Shown: piece by piece, positions 7,893 to 15,108 of the stretch
Layout of the letters: each line of letters opens with the position of its first letter
Position numbering within the stretch: position 1 is the stretch's first letter
NCBI GenBank assembly: GCA_964592155.1
Contig: CAZQDA010000066.1
Span: 1-16,551 of the forward strand
DNA length: 16,551 nucleotides
Reading direction: 5' to 3'
Source of the DNA: Christensenella sp964592155
Lineage (GTDB): Bacteria > Bacillota > Clostridia > Christensenellales > Christensenellaceae
Notes under the pieces: generated by a model
Seen by the model: the letters and a program-made list of their open reading frames with translations, nothing else
Databases searched by the model: none
What the model was told of the DNA's origin: nothing
Translations under genes and position numbers: made by a program

Positions 7893-9169
7893 GTGAAAAG
7901 AGTCCACACGCCCAGAAAAATATCGACCCTGATCATATTGTGTTTTTCCCTGTTCATGGTTGCGATTCTCGTGCTGATGAGCGCGATTTCGTATTACTAT
8001 TCTTATGATAACATGAGGAAAAGGACGATTGCAGACACAAACGTTGTGCTTTCGCAGGTTGGAAAAAATATTGGAAGGTACATTACAAACGCAAAGGATA
8101 TCACAGGAATCATCAATGCCAATACTGATATTTTGGACACATTGCAGGGGGATCAATTTTATAATGACACGCAAAAACTGTTTGCGCGGAAAAGCTATGA
8201 GCGCTTTTTGAAGGATATTCCCAAGATTGGCGATGGAATTGTGTCGGTCTTTATTTTCGGAAAGGACAACATTCCCATCTATGTGCCGGATGGCCTTGTG
8301 ATGAAGCCTGATTATGACATCACACAGGAGGAATGGTTTAAAAAAATCGAAAATGATACGTCCGGTCAGTGCGCAGTCACCGGAACGAGTGTGCGCGTGA
8401 TGACCAAAGCCTACAATCCGTGGGTCATTTCGCTTTCGCGCAGGATGCTTGACGAGGATGGGGAGGTTGTGGGCACACAGCTTTTGGAGCTTAATTATGG
8501 AGTGATCAATTCGATTTTGAGCGATATTAACCTGGGATCAAAAGGCTATGTATTTATTGTGGACAGCGAGGGCAAGATTGTCTATCATCCGCAGTTGCAG
8601 CTTATCTATTCAGGGCTTAAGAGTGAAGATATTGGCGCGGTTTTAAATGCGTCCTCTTCCACGATCGATGTGCCAGATGAAGATAAAATGTATACCATCA
8701 GCACTGTTCCGGGGACTGATTTTTCGATTGTGGGCGTTACGTTTTTGGATGAACTGGTGACCACGGCAAATGAGATGAATGTGATTTACATCATTTTGGC
8801 GCTGTTGATGGTGCTGCTTGCGTTTATTGGGTCGGTGCAGCTTGCAAAGCTGATCACAAAGCCTCTTGATAAACTGGAGCTGGCGGTCAACGAAGTGGAG
8901 AGGGGGAACCTCGATGCAGATTTCCATATCAAAGGAACGACAGAGGTGGAAAAGCTGGGAACTTCCCTGCATTCCATGACAAATACGGTAAAGCAGCTGC
9001 TAGAGCAGATCATGGAGGATCAGGAGCGCATTCGCACCAGCGAGCTTAAAGCCCTGCAATCACAGATTAATCCGCACTTTTTGTATAATACGTTGGATTC
9101 CATTATTTGGATTGCGGAGGACGCGGGCAATGAGAAAATCAAAGAGATTACCATGGCGCTTGCAAACTA
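7893..9169 (+). CDS. YesM/LytS-type sensor histidine kinase (cut by assembly gap)
   Basis: The start is taken as GTG 7893 with AAGGAGAGGA just upstream; the frame is open further back, but that stretch overlaps the response regulator. Visible parts, in order: membrane segment at about 10-33, an extracellular domain of about 260 residues with dCACHE-like features (KGYVFIVDSEGKIVYHP), membrane segment at about 297-318, a HAMP region (KPLDKLELAVNEVERGNL), and the His_kinase domain with phospho-acceptor H395 in QSQINPHFLYNTLDSI. The sequence is lost at residue 426, where the codon reads TAN. The whole ATPase domain (N, G1 and G2 boxes) is therefore missing. This is due to the 100-N gap, not evidence of a broken gene. 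It is the partner of the regulator before it and probably of the binding protein after it. Confidence 0.9.
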
Positions 9170-9269
9170 NNNNNNNNNNNNNNNNNNNNNNNNNNNNNNN
9201 NNNNNNNNNNNNNNNNNNNNNNNNNNNNNNNNNNNNNNNNNNNNNNNNNNNNNNNNNNNNNNNNNNNNN
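9170..9269. other. Assembly gap of 100 Ns
   Basis: Exactly 100 consecutive Ns, the common placeholder for a gap of unknown size. The flanking genes both lack parts that need far more than 100 bases: about 150 residues of kinase ATPase domain, plus the signal or anchor and first strand of the binding protein. The true gap is thus probably several hundred bases or more, if the join is right. Confidence 0.97.
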
Positions 9270-10139
9270 TCCACGCAAAAAGGGTTCGAATTCTGGAATT
9301 TGGTGAAACAGGGTGCGGAAGAGGGCGCAAAGGAGTTTGGAGTCAATCTTACCATCAAAGGTCCAAATGCGGGGGATGACGCGCCGCTTTCTGAATCAGA
9401 TACACAGGGGCAAATTGAGCAGATGGAACTGGCAATCGAGGAACGGCCGGATGTGATCCTGCTTGCGGCGGTTGACCAGAAAGAGCTGCTGCCCTATGCG
9501 AGAAAAGCAATGGATGCGGGAATTAAACTTGTGATCGTGGATTCAGGGCTTTCGGAGGATATTGAAAACTGTTTCGTGGGCACGAACAACTATATTGCGG
9601 CAAACAGCGTCGGAAAGCATATGGCGGACTATATTGGCGGCAAAGGCAAGATTGCGGTTATTTCACATCAGACGATGAGTTCCACCGCCATCGAGCGTAC
9701 AAAAGGGTTTGAAGATGCGATCAAGGGCGAAGACATGCAGATTGTCGGCACTTATGATATCGGCGACAGTGTGGAGAGGGCTTATGAAACTACGCTTCAG
9801 GTTGTGAAAGAGAATCCGGACATGAAAGCATTTTTTGCGACAAACCAGATATCCGCGGAAGGCGTTACAAAGGCGCTTGCGGAAATCAGCAAAGAAAAGG
9901 ATATCGCTTTTTTCGCGGTGGATAGCTCTGTGACGCTCAACGAAGGAATGGAAAAAGGGATCGTGGAGGGGGTTGCGGTGCAAATGCCTTTCAATATGGG
10001 TTATATGGGAATCAAGGCGGCTGTAGAGCTTGCAAAGGGCGTTCCCGTGGCAAAGAATATTGACACGGGCTTTACTCTTGTGACACCTGAGAATATGAAG
10101 CAGGAAGCGATACAAAAATTGATTTATCCGTTTGTGTAA
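9270..10139 (+). CDS. RbsB-like periplasmic sugar-binding protein (5' end lost in gap)
   Basis: The 289 visible residues form a type I periplasmic binding fold of the RbsB/XylF class. They begin within the first strand-helix (TQKGFEFWNLVKQGAEEGAKE, where FW is the usual sugar-stacking position). Further landmarks are RPDVILLAAVDQKEL, VIVDSGL, STAIERTKGFEDAI, FFAVDSS and DTGFTLVTPENM near the end. The signal peptide, lipobox or membrane anchor would lie in the gap and cannot be judged. The frame happens to continue from the sensor kinase through the Ns, but a true fusion is not supported, since the kinase ATPase domain would be absent. It is a distant paralogue of the importer's own binding protein at 15109. 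Encoded with regulator and kinase, it may be a sensing subunit rather than a transport subunit. Confidence 0.85.
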   Translation, partial: STQKGFEFWNLVKQGAEEGAKEFGVNLTIKGPNAGDDAPLSESDTQGQIEQMELAIEERPDVILLAAVDQKELLPYARKAMDAGIKLVIVDSGLSEDIENCFVGTNNYIAANSVGKHMADYIGGKGKIAVISHQTMSSTAIERTKGFEDAIKGEDMQIVGTYDIGDSVERAYETTLQVVKENPDMKAFFATNQISAEGVTKALAEISKEKDIAFFAVDSSVTLNEGMEKGIVEGVAVQMPFNMGYMGIKAAVELAKGVPVAKNIDTGFTLVTPENMKQEAIQKLIYPFV

Positions 10140-10165
10140 GGAACAATTTTGTGCTTGCGGCAATC

Positions 10166-10201
10166 AAAAAAGCCTGTTTTCCATTTTGGAAAAAAGGCTT
10201 T
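10166..10201 (-). terminator. Terminator of the acetate transporter gene
   Basis: Arms 10169-10182 and 10188-10201 form a 14-position stem with one G/A mismatch and a five-base loop. On the minus strand the stem is followed by six Ts (10171-10166), the signature of an intrinsic terminator for the gene ending at 10217. On the plus strand the tail is poor (TCCTATTG), but the hairpin may still slow transcripts leaving the binding-protein gene that ends at 10139, so the convergent genes probably share it. Confidence 0.8.
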
Positions 10202-10216
10202 CCTATTGAGCGGTTG

Positions 10217-10780
10217 TCACAACGGCAGGATATTTTTTCCATGCTCCGCGTTTACGATTTGCCCCAACGAGGCATAAACAGCGCTTGCGCCGCAGAAGAT
10301 GCCGACATATCCGGCGATGGTTTTGATTACCGCAATTCCACTGAAATCGCCGACGGAAAGCAAAATAAAAAGCAGTGTCAGTGTAAGAAAGACCACCTGC
10401 GTGGCGCGGTTGTGCTTCAGCGTCCCGATAAACATGAACAGGGTGAACACAGCCCACAGCAGCAGGTAAAATCCCATTGACAGTTCATCCGCCGCCGCAA
10501 TACTGCCGCCGGTGGGATTGCACCAGATGAAAATCAGCGACCACCAGAAAAAGCCATACGCTGTAAACGCGGTGCCGCCAAAGGTGTTGCCATTTTTGAA
10601 TTCCAGAATGCCCGCGATGATCTGCGCCGCGCCGCCCAGCGCAAAGCCCATTGCCACAATCACAACAGATAATTCAATGATTCCCGCGTTGTGCAGATTC
10701 AAAAGGATTGTGGTCATGCCAAAGCCGAGCAGCCCCAGTGGCCCCGGATTGGCCTTTTTTGTTTGATTCTCCGTACTCAT
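10217..10780 (-). CDS. satP: Acetate/succinate transporter, GPR1/FUN34/YaaH (SatP) family
   Basis: This 187-residue inner-membrane protein has six hydrophobic segments and the family signature NPGPLGLLGFGMTT at residues 11-24, followed by ILLNLHNAG. Length matches E. coli SatP (188). The family carries acetate, and in some members succinate, across the membrane with protons. The start at 10780 has GGGGG upstream on the minus strand at about eight bases. It is transcribed from its own promoter at 10854-10882, so it is separate from the bactofilin gene before it. Uptake or release of acetate would suit a fermenting host, but there is no direct tie to the sugar genes that flank it. Family confident; direction and exact substrate are inferred from the family. 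Confidence 0.92.
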   Translation of the reverse strand: MSTENQTKKANPGPLGLLGFGMTTILLNLHNAGIIELSVVIVAMGFALGGAAQIIAGILEFKNGNTFGGTAFTAYGFFWWSLIFIWCNPTGGSIAAADELSMGFYLLLWAVFTLFMFIGTLKHNRATQVVFLTLTLLFILLSVGDFSGIAVIKTIAGYVGIFCGASAVYASLGQIVNAEHGKNILPL

Positions 10781-10814
10781 GAATAATACCCCCGATTAAG
10801 TTGATGAAATATAG

Positions 10815-10843
10815 CGCAAAACCGGACAGCGTCCGGTTTTGCG
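10815..10843 (-). promoter_or_regulatory. 13-bp perfect inverted repeat in the satP leader
   Basis: CGCAAAACCGGAC (10815-10827) and GTCCGGTTTTGCG (10831-10843) pair perfectly around AGC. On the minus strand the repeat starts about four bases after the predicted transcription start of satP, so it would form a hairpin at the very 5' end of the mRNA. No T-run follows. It could be an operator, a 5' stability hairpin, or the end of the upstream bactofilin transcript. The repeat is seen; the role is inferred. Confidence 0.65.
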
Positions 10844-10853
10844 GTACTTATCA

Positions 10854-10882
10854 AATATACTATAATGAAGCGGGCATTTCAA
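10854..10882 (-). promoter_or_regulatory. Predicted sigma-A promoter of satP
   Basis: On the minus strand TTGAAA (10882-10877) and TATATT (10859-10854) are separated by 17 bases, each with five of six consensus positions. The start of transcription would fall near 10847, about 67 bases before the satP ATG. Confidence 0.7.
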
Positions 10883-10904
10883 TGATGATTTGCCGTAAAC
10901 AAGC

Positions 10905-11570
10905 TTATTTTTTGACATAATCTCCGGTGATGTGATTCACCCGCGCGTCAGAATCAATTTGAAGTGTGCCGCTGCAATCCAGATTCTCAATCACACAGCG
11001 TGAACCGATGCGGATATCCTTGCCATTGACTGTTTTTGCGGTCACGCCTTTTAGGTCAATCGTCGTAGCCTCGATCAAATCTACTTTAGAGGAACTGTTC
11101 ATACGCAGAATGAAGCTCCAAAATTTGCCCGCGCGAGACTTGATTCTGATTTTGTCGCCCACGATTTCTCTTGCGCAGATGTATCCGTCCGAGTCCAGAA
11201 TATCCGCGGAAATCTCACCGCCTTCCACGCTGATCCCGCCGTTGCAGTAGATTTCCTCGGCCTCAATCCGTGTGCCGTTTTTAACGTTGATCATGCCGTC
11301 CGCATCGATCTTTTTTGCTTTGATAAATGACTCAAACTCAGCCATTCCGTCACAGTCCAAAAAATCTGCTGTCAGGCTGCCTTTGCACTTGAATATTCCG
11401 TCGATGCAGATTGTCTGCGCGATGATGTCGCCGTCACATTGAAATGAACCGTCGGCGTCCATTTTCCCGGTTTTAATCGCTCCTGTACATTTGACAACGC
11501 CGTTGATATTCACAGACTCGAATTCGCCGCCGGTCATCGTTCCAGTTCCGTTCAATTTAAAAGTTTCCAT
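10905..11570 (-). CDS. Bactofilin-like polymer-forming protein (beta-helix repeats)
   Basis: This 221-residue protein is built from repeated short rungs of about 17-20 residues with a turn of the type (D/C)-(A/S/K/N)-(D/N/G)-G, as in DADGSFQCDG, LDCDGM, IDADGM, YCNGG and LDSDGY. This is the right-handed beta-helix pattern of the bactofilin (DUF583) family, whose members self-assemble into cytoskeletal filaments. At 221 residues it is longer than classic bactofilins (about 100-180), so it may hold a second repeat block after the break at KSRAGKFWSFILRMN (about 145-159). There is no signal peptide. GGAGGA precedes the ATG. The gene lies 13 bases after the DUF4004 regulator gene on the same strand, the same pairing as Bacillus subtilis yhbD with yhbE/yhbF, whose products are linked to motility there. 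Family likely; function here unknown. Confidence 0.8.
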   Translation of the reverse strand: METFKLNGTGTMTGGEFESVNINGVVKCTGAIKTGKMDADGSFQCDGDIIAQTICIDGIFKCKGSLTADFLDCDGMAEFESFIKAKKIDADGMINVKNGTRIEAEEIYCNGGISVEGGEISADILDSDGYICAREIVGDKIRIKSRAGKFWSFILRMNSSSKVDLIEATTIDLKGVTAKTVNGKDIRIGSRCVIENLDCSGTLQIDSDARVNHITGDYVKK

Positions 11571-11583
11571 ATTATATCCTCCG

Positions 11584-12210
11584 TTATTCTGTAAAAATTT
11601 TTCGATAAGTCAGTTTCAGCCTGCTGGAAATCTCTGCCAGGGAAACAACGGCATGCCGCACAATGCCGGCGTCAAACAAGAGCCCTTCCGGCTGCCTTGT
11701 GAATGCCATAGCGTATTGACCGCCGATGCTGAATAAAACGCATGAAAGCTTCAGATCGTTTGCGCGAGAGGCGGGAGTAACGCCCGAACGCAAAAGCGAC
11801 TGCGCCTGCTCTTCGGAAAGTCCTGATAGTTTGGCAGCCTCCGAAATGGCAAGCAGACAGACAATCTCAATAAATTCACAGCAATCCCGCCCGAAAATTT
11901 CAGGCAGCAAGGGCAGCAAAGGCGCAAGCTCGGAAATCTCCTCCAGTTTTGCAAGGGGGAAGGACGCATCTGCGCTTTCAGGAGAAAGTATCTTTGCCAG
12001 TTCTTCCATGGAATATTGATCCTTCAAATCCAAAATGGACTGTACCCTGCTCAAAATTTGCTCTCTGGGAAAAAAGGTCTCCTGCCCGGTATAGGAGGAT
12101 TGTTTTAAAAACCACTCGTCAGGAATCAGTTGCTGGCGTTTCCAGCGGTAAAGCTGTCCGTAGGAAATCCCTGTCACAGCCAGCAGGTCTTTTTTTGAAA
12201 TCAGATTCAC
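11584..12210 (-). CDS. DUF4004/YhbD-like regulator with MerR-type helix-turn-helix
   Basis: This 208-residue protein starts at GTG 12210 with AAGGAG upstream on the minus strand at eight bases. Residues 4-75 look like a MerR-type winged helix: ISKKDLLAVTGISYGQLYRWKR, then a wing with TGQETFFPREQI, then an EELAKIL helix. The remaining 130 residues are helical with no recognised ligand motif. This matches the DUF4004 family, typified by B. subtilis YhbD, which sits before bactofilin genes as here. It is probably a repressor or activator of its own operon, acting on the palindrome in the spacer of its promoter (12261-12275) and the partial copy at 12228. Family assignment rests on layout and context; autoregulation is inferred. 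Confidence 0.78.
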   Translation of the reverse strand: MNLISKKDLLAVTGISYGQLYRWKRQQLIPDEWFLKQSSYTGQETFFPREQILSRVQSILDLKDQYSMEELAKILSPESADASFPLAKLEEISELAPLLPLLPEIFGRDCCEFIEIVCLLAISEAAKLSGLSEEQAQSLLRSGVTPASRANDLKLSCVLFSIGGQYAMAFTRQPEGLLFDAGIVRHAVVSLAEISSRLKLTYRKIFTE

Positions 12211-12227
12211 AATGGATGCTCCTTTCG

Positions 12228-12273
12228 TAACAATGTTATGTTCTAACGAGTGTAATATAACATAACATTGTTA
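12228..12273 (-). repeat. 15-bp inverted repeat over the DUF4004 promoter
   Basis: TAACAATGTTATGTT (12228-12242) and AACATAACATTGTTA (12259-12273) are perfect reverse complements separated by 16 bases. The right copy is itself part of a perfect 15-base palindrome, CATAACA-T-TGTTATG (12261-12275); the left copy is a near-palindrome. Two related dyad sites, one in the promoter spacer and one downstream of the transcription start, look like a pair of regulator binding sites. Confidence 0.8.
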
Positions 12274-12282
12274 TGCTGTCAA
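12254..12282 (-). promoter_or_regulatory. Sigma-A promoter with operator in the spacer (DUF4004 operon)
   Basis: On the minus strand TTGACA (12282-12277, perfect -35) and TATATT (12259-12254) are 17 bases apart. The 15-base palindrome 12261-12275 fills the spacer with one base left over at each end. A dyad between -35 and -10 is the arrangement typical of MerR-family operators, which fits the MerR-like protein encoded directly downstream. Confidence 0.85.
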
Positions 12283-12337
12283 GCCTGACGGCAAAAATGT
12301 GAATTTGGAACAATCTGGCAGAAAAATTCATAAAAAG

Positions 12338-12455
12338 TTACAACAAAACTGTGAAGAAAATGTAATAATTTATAGATTTCCTAAAAAAGAGTATGGAATC
12401 CTTAATGTTTTGTATCGTTTTGTTTATTATCTTTTGCGAAAAAGAGACTTATAGT
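12338..12455 (+). promoter_or_regulatory. Candidate promoter region of the importer operon
   Basis: Two weak candidates are visible. TTACAA (12338-12343) with TGTAAT (12361-12366) has a 17-base spacer. TATAGT (12450-12455) has no good -35 but is preceded by GTTTTGT twice at exactly ten-base spacing (12407-12413, 12417-12423) and another TTTTG at 12432. A poor -35 with upstream direct repeats suits a promoter that needs an AraC-type activator, here the response regulator at 6308. The binding is inferred. Confidence 0.45.
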
Positions 12456-12531
12456 AGAGACATACCAAAACGGAATTTTATAGGATATCTCAATTTTCAC
12501 TATGGATTTTTAAAAAGGGGTGGTCACAAAA

Positions 12532-14022
12532 ATGGCTGAAGTCGTAGTTAGCATGAAAGAGATTCAAAAAAGTTTCCCTGGCGTTCATGCTCTTGACGAT
12601 GCGCAGATCGAGCTCAAAAAGGGCGAGGTACACGGTCTCATTGGTGAGAATGGCGCGGGCAAGTCGACGCTTATGAAGGTGCTGACAGGGATCTATGAAA
12701 AAGACAGTGGCACGGTAGTGGTAAAGGGCCGGCAGGTCAGTTACAAAACGCCGGGCGATGCCCTTGAGGACGGTATTAGCATGATCCATCAGGAATTGAA
12801 CCTGATGCCTCATCTTACGGTTGCGGACAATATCTTTATTGGACGCGAGCCTCAAAAGGGAATTGTGCTGGACAAGAAAAAGACGAATCAAATGGCAAAG
12901 GAACTGCTGGAGTCCTTGAATCTGGACATTGATCCGAACACACAGATCAACACGCTTTCGGTTGCAAAGCAGCAGATGATCGAAATTGCAAAAGCGATTT
13001 CACTCAAGGCGGACATCCTGATTATGGATGAGCCCACAGCAGCGCTCACAACGTCAGAGATTGAGGAATTATTCAAGTTTGTGCGGGATTTGAAGTCGAA
13101 AGGCGTGGGGATTGTTTATATCTCGCACAGGATGGAAGAACTCAAGATTATCACGGACGAAATTACTGTTATGCGTGACGGTCAGTACGTCGGCACGGTG
13201 AAAACCGCTGAGACGGAAATGGATCAGGTGATCAGCATGATGGTGGGCCGCACGATTTATGAGGAACCCAAGACGCACAGCATGGTGCCGGAGGGAGCTC
13301 CTACGGTGCTAAAGGTGGAACACCTTTCTTCCCCTGATGTTCACGATGTTTCCTTTGAACTGAAAAAGGGTGAAATCCTCGGCCTTGCGGGGCTGATGGG
13401 CGCGGGACGCACAGAGACCGCGCGGCTGATTTTCGGCGCGGACCCCATGACAGAGGGCAAGGTTTATATCAACGGAGAAGAGGTAAATATTACGGCTCCC
13501 CATGATGCGGTTGAGCACGGAATCGGTTATCTTTCCGAAGACCGTAAAGCATTCGGCCTCGCGGTGGGGCTTTCCGTTGCGGATAACACCGTGATGGCAG
13601 ACATGGACAACTTTGTAAGCGGCGGAGTGGTGAATGAAGCCAAGATTGCCAAAGTGACAAAGGAATATGTGAATAAGCTGGAGCTGAAAACGCCTTCTAT
13701 CAAGCAGCTCGTCAGAAACCTGTCGGGTGGCAATCAGCAAAAGGTGGTTATTGCAAAGTGGCTGGTCAGAGATTGCGACATTCTGATTTTCGATGAACCG
13801 ACCAGAGGAATCGACGTAGGCGCAAAGAGTGAAATTTATAAGCTCATGAATCAGCTTGCAAGCGATGGAAAGTCGATCATCATGATTTCTTCGGAAATGC
13901 CTGAACTCCTGCGCATGAGCGACCGGATTATGGTGATGTGCGAAGGAAAGCTGACAGGCGAAATCGATATTGCGGAGGCCACGCAGGAAGGCATCATGAA
14001 GTTTGCCACAATGAGAAGTTAA
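12532..14022 (+). CDS. Ribose-type sugar ABC importer, dual ATP-binding subunit
   Basis: This 496-residue protein carries two ABC domains in tandem, as in RbsA/MglA/XylG. Domain 1 has Walker A GENGAGKST, signature LSVAKQQM and Walker B ILIMDEPTAAL. Domain 2 has the usual degenerate Walker A GLMGAGRTET, signature LSGGNQQK and Walker B ILIFDEPTRGID. It sits on the inner face of the membrane and powers uptake of a monosaccharide. The ATG at 12532 is chosen because AAAGGGGTGG lies about ten bases upstream; a GTG at 12520 would place that site inside the gene. The permease gene follows after 14 bases and the binding protein after that, so this is the first gene of the importer operon. The sugar is not set by this subunit. 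Confidence 0.95.
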   Translation: MAEVVVSMKEIQKSFPGVHALDDAQIELKKGEVHGLIGENGAGKSTLMKVLTGIYEKDSGTVVVKGRQVSYKTPGDALEDGISMIHQELNLMPHLTVADNIFIGREPQKGIVLDKKKTNQMAKELLESLNLDIDPNTQINTLSVAKQQMIEIAKAISLKADILIMDEPTAALTTSEIEELFKFVRDLKSKGVGIVYISHRMEELKIITDEITVMRDGQYVGTVKTAETEMDQVISMMVGRTIYEEPKTHSMVPEGAPTVLKVEHLSSPDVHDVSFELKKGEILGLAGLMGAGRTETARLIFGADPMTEGKVYINGEEVNITAPHDAVEHGIGYLSEDRKAFGLAVGLSVADNTVMADMDNFVSGGVVNEAKIAKVTKEYVNKLELKTPSIKQLVRNLSGGNQQKVVIAKWLVRDCDILIFDEPTRGIDVGAKSEIYKLMNQLASDGKSIIMISSEMPELLRMSDRIMVMCEGKLTGEIDIAEATQEGIMKFATMRS

Positions 14023-14036
14023 GTGAGGTAGGGGAA

Positions 14037-15044
14037 ATGAGTAACGAAGCAAAAACAATGGAAAAACAAGGCGGGAAAAAAATTGAATTGCAAAAGTTAT
14101 TGGCGCTAGGCGCGCTGGTGATTTTATTCGCATTCTTCTTCCTGTACGGTGTATTTGGAAAGGGCGTTGACGGCTGGTCGTTTGTTTCCAATATTTTGGA
14201 ATCGGCCTATTACATCGGATTTTTGGCGCTGGGCGTAACGTTCGTCATCATCACAGGCGGCATCGATCTTTCGATTGGTACCATTATGATCTGCGGCGCG
14301 CTGATCGGCGGAACAGCATACAACGCATGGGGATGGCCGATGTGGCTGTCGCTGGTGCTGATCGTTGTTGTAACAGTACTGTTTGGCGCATTCAACGGCT
14401 TTATGGTTTCTAAGCTTAAGCTGCCCCCGTTCATCGCGACGCTGGGCACAATGATGATCTCTCAGGGGCTTGGCTCTATCGTAGCCCAGACACAGACGCA
14501 GCGTTTCCCGACAGCGGCGGACGCGGACGGCTGGTTCAAGCAGATATTTTACAAAAATGGGGATTTTCCGGTTGGAATCATTTGGTTGGTTGCATTCTTC
14601 ATTCTTGCGATGTTCCTTTTGAACAAAACAAAGTTTGGTAAATATACGTTTGCAATCGGCTCTAACGAAGAAGCGGCAAGATTGTCCGGCGTGAAGACAT
14701 CCAAATGGCTGGCGCTCGTGTATATTGTAAACGCGTTCTTCTGTGGCTTTGCCGGAATCTTCTATGCGGCGACTTTCACAACAGTACTCCCCGGAGGCGG
14801 AAACGGCCTTGAATTACAGGGCATTGCGGCAGTCGTGATCGGCGGCACATCGCTTGCGGGTGGTGTCGGCTCCATGTCAGGCACAATGATCGGTGTATTC
14901 ATTATGGCGGTGTTAAGGAGCGGACTGATGGCAATCAGCGTTCCGCAGCAATGGCAAACGCTTCTCACAGGCGTGGTCGTCATTCTGGCAGTGCTTATGG
15001 ACATTTACAGACAGAAATCCGCAAGCAAAGTAAAGACAGCATAA
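14037..15044 (+). CDS. Ribose-type sugar ABC importer, permease subunit
   Basis: This 335-residue integral membrane protein of the RbsC/BPD_transp_2 family has about eight to ten hydrophobic segments. Family landmarks are TGGIDLSIGTIM near residue 75, GSNEEAARLSGVKTSK in the cytoplasmic coupling region and VVIGGTSLAGGVGSMSGT near 270. It probably forms a homodimer channel with the ATPase at 12532. The frame is open 99 bases further upstream inside the ATPase gene; the ATG at 14037 is preferred because GAGGTAGGGG precedes it. The N-terminal 20 residues are polar and cytoplasmic, followed by the first membrane segment. Substrate choice comes from the binding protein that follows. Confidence 0.95.
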   Translation: MSNEAKTMEKQGGKKIELQKLLALGALVILFAFFFLYGVFGKGVDGWSFVSNILESAYYIGFLALGVTFVIITGGIDLSIGTIMICGALIGGTAYNAWGWPMWLSLVLIVVVTVLFGAFNGFMVSKLKLPPFIATLGTMMISQGLGSIVAQTQTQRFPTAADADGWFKQIFYKNGDFPVGIIWLVAFFILAMFLLNKTKFGKYTFAIGSNEEAARLSGVKTSKWLALVYIVNAFFCGFAGIFYAATFTTVLPGGGNGLELQGIAAVVIGGTSLAGGVGSMSGTMIGVFIMAVLRSGLMAISVPQQWQTLLTGVVVILAVLMDIYRQKSASKVKTA

Positions 15045-15055
15045 AAAGTGCTTAT

Positions 15056-15069
15056 CAGGCAAATGCCTG
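15056..15069 (+). other. Short hairpin before the binding-protein gene
   Basis: CAGGCA (15056-15061) pairs with TGCCTG (15064-15069) in the 64-base space between permease and binding-protein genes. Such hairpins often help a binding-protein mRNA outlast the rest of the operon. It is short, so confidence is low. Confidence 0.35.
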
Positions 15070-15108
15070 TTGGCAATAAATGAAGACCATTTTTAAGGAG
15101 GAATAAAA

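Larger units (their letters stand above)
12211..12531. other. Divergent intergenic region (321 bases)
   Basis: AT-rich stretch between the divergent DUF4004 gene and the importer operon. It contains the DUF4004 promoter with its operator-like repeats (12228-12282), candidate promoters for the importer (12338-12366 and 12450-12455) and a GTTTTGT direct repeat (12407-12423). I see no open frame with a ribosome site and no RNA gene in it. Confidence 0.85.

Noticed and set aside
12957..12980. Signature LSVAKQQM in the first ATPase domain instead of LSGGQ
   Set aside because: RbsA-type importers commonly have a relaxed signature in the first domain, so this is not a defect.
13381..13440. Degenerate Walker A (GLMGAGRTET) in the second ATPase domain
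   Set aside because: Normal for RbsA/MglA-type dual ATPases; only one site is expected to be fully active.
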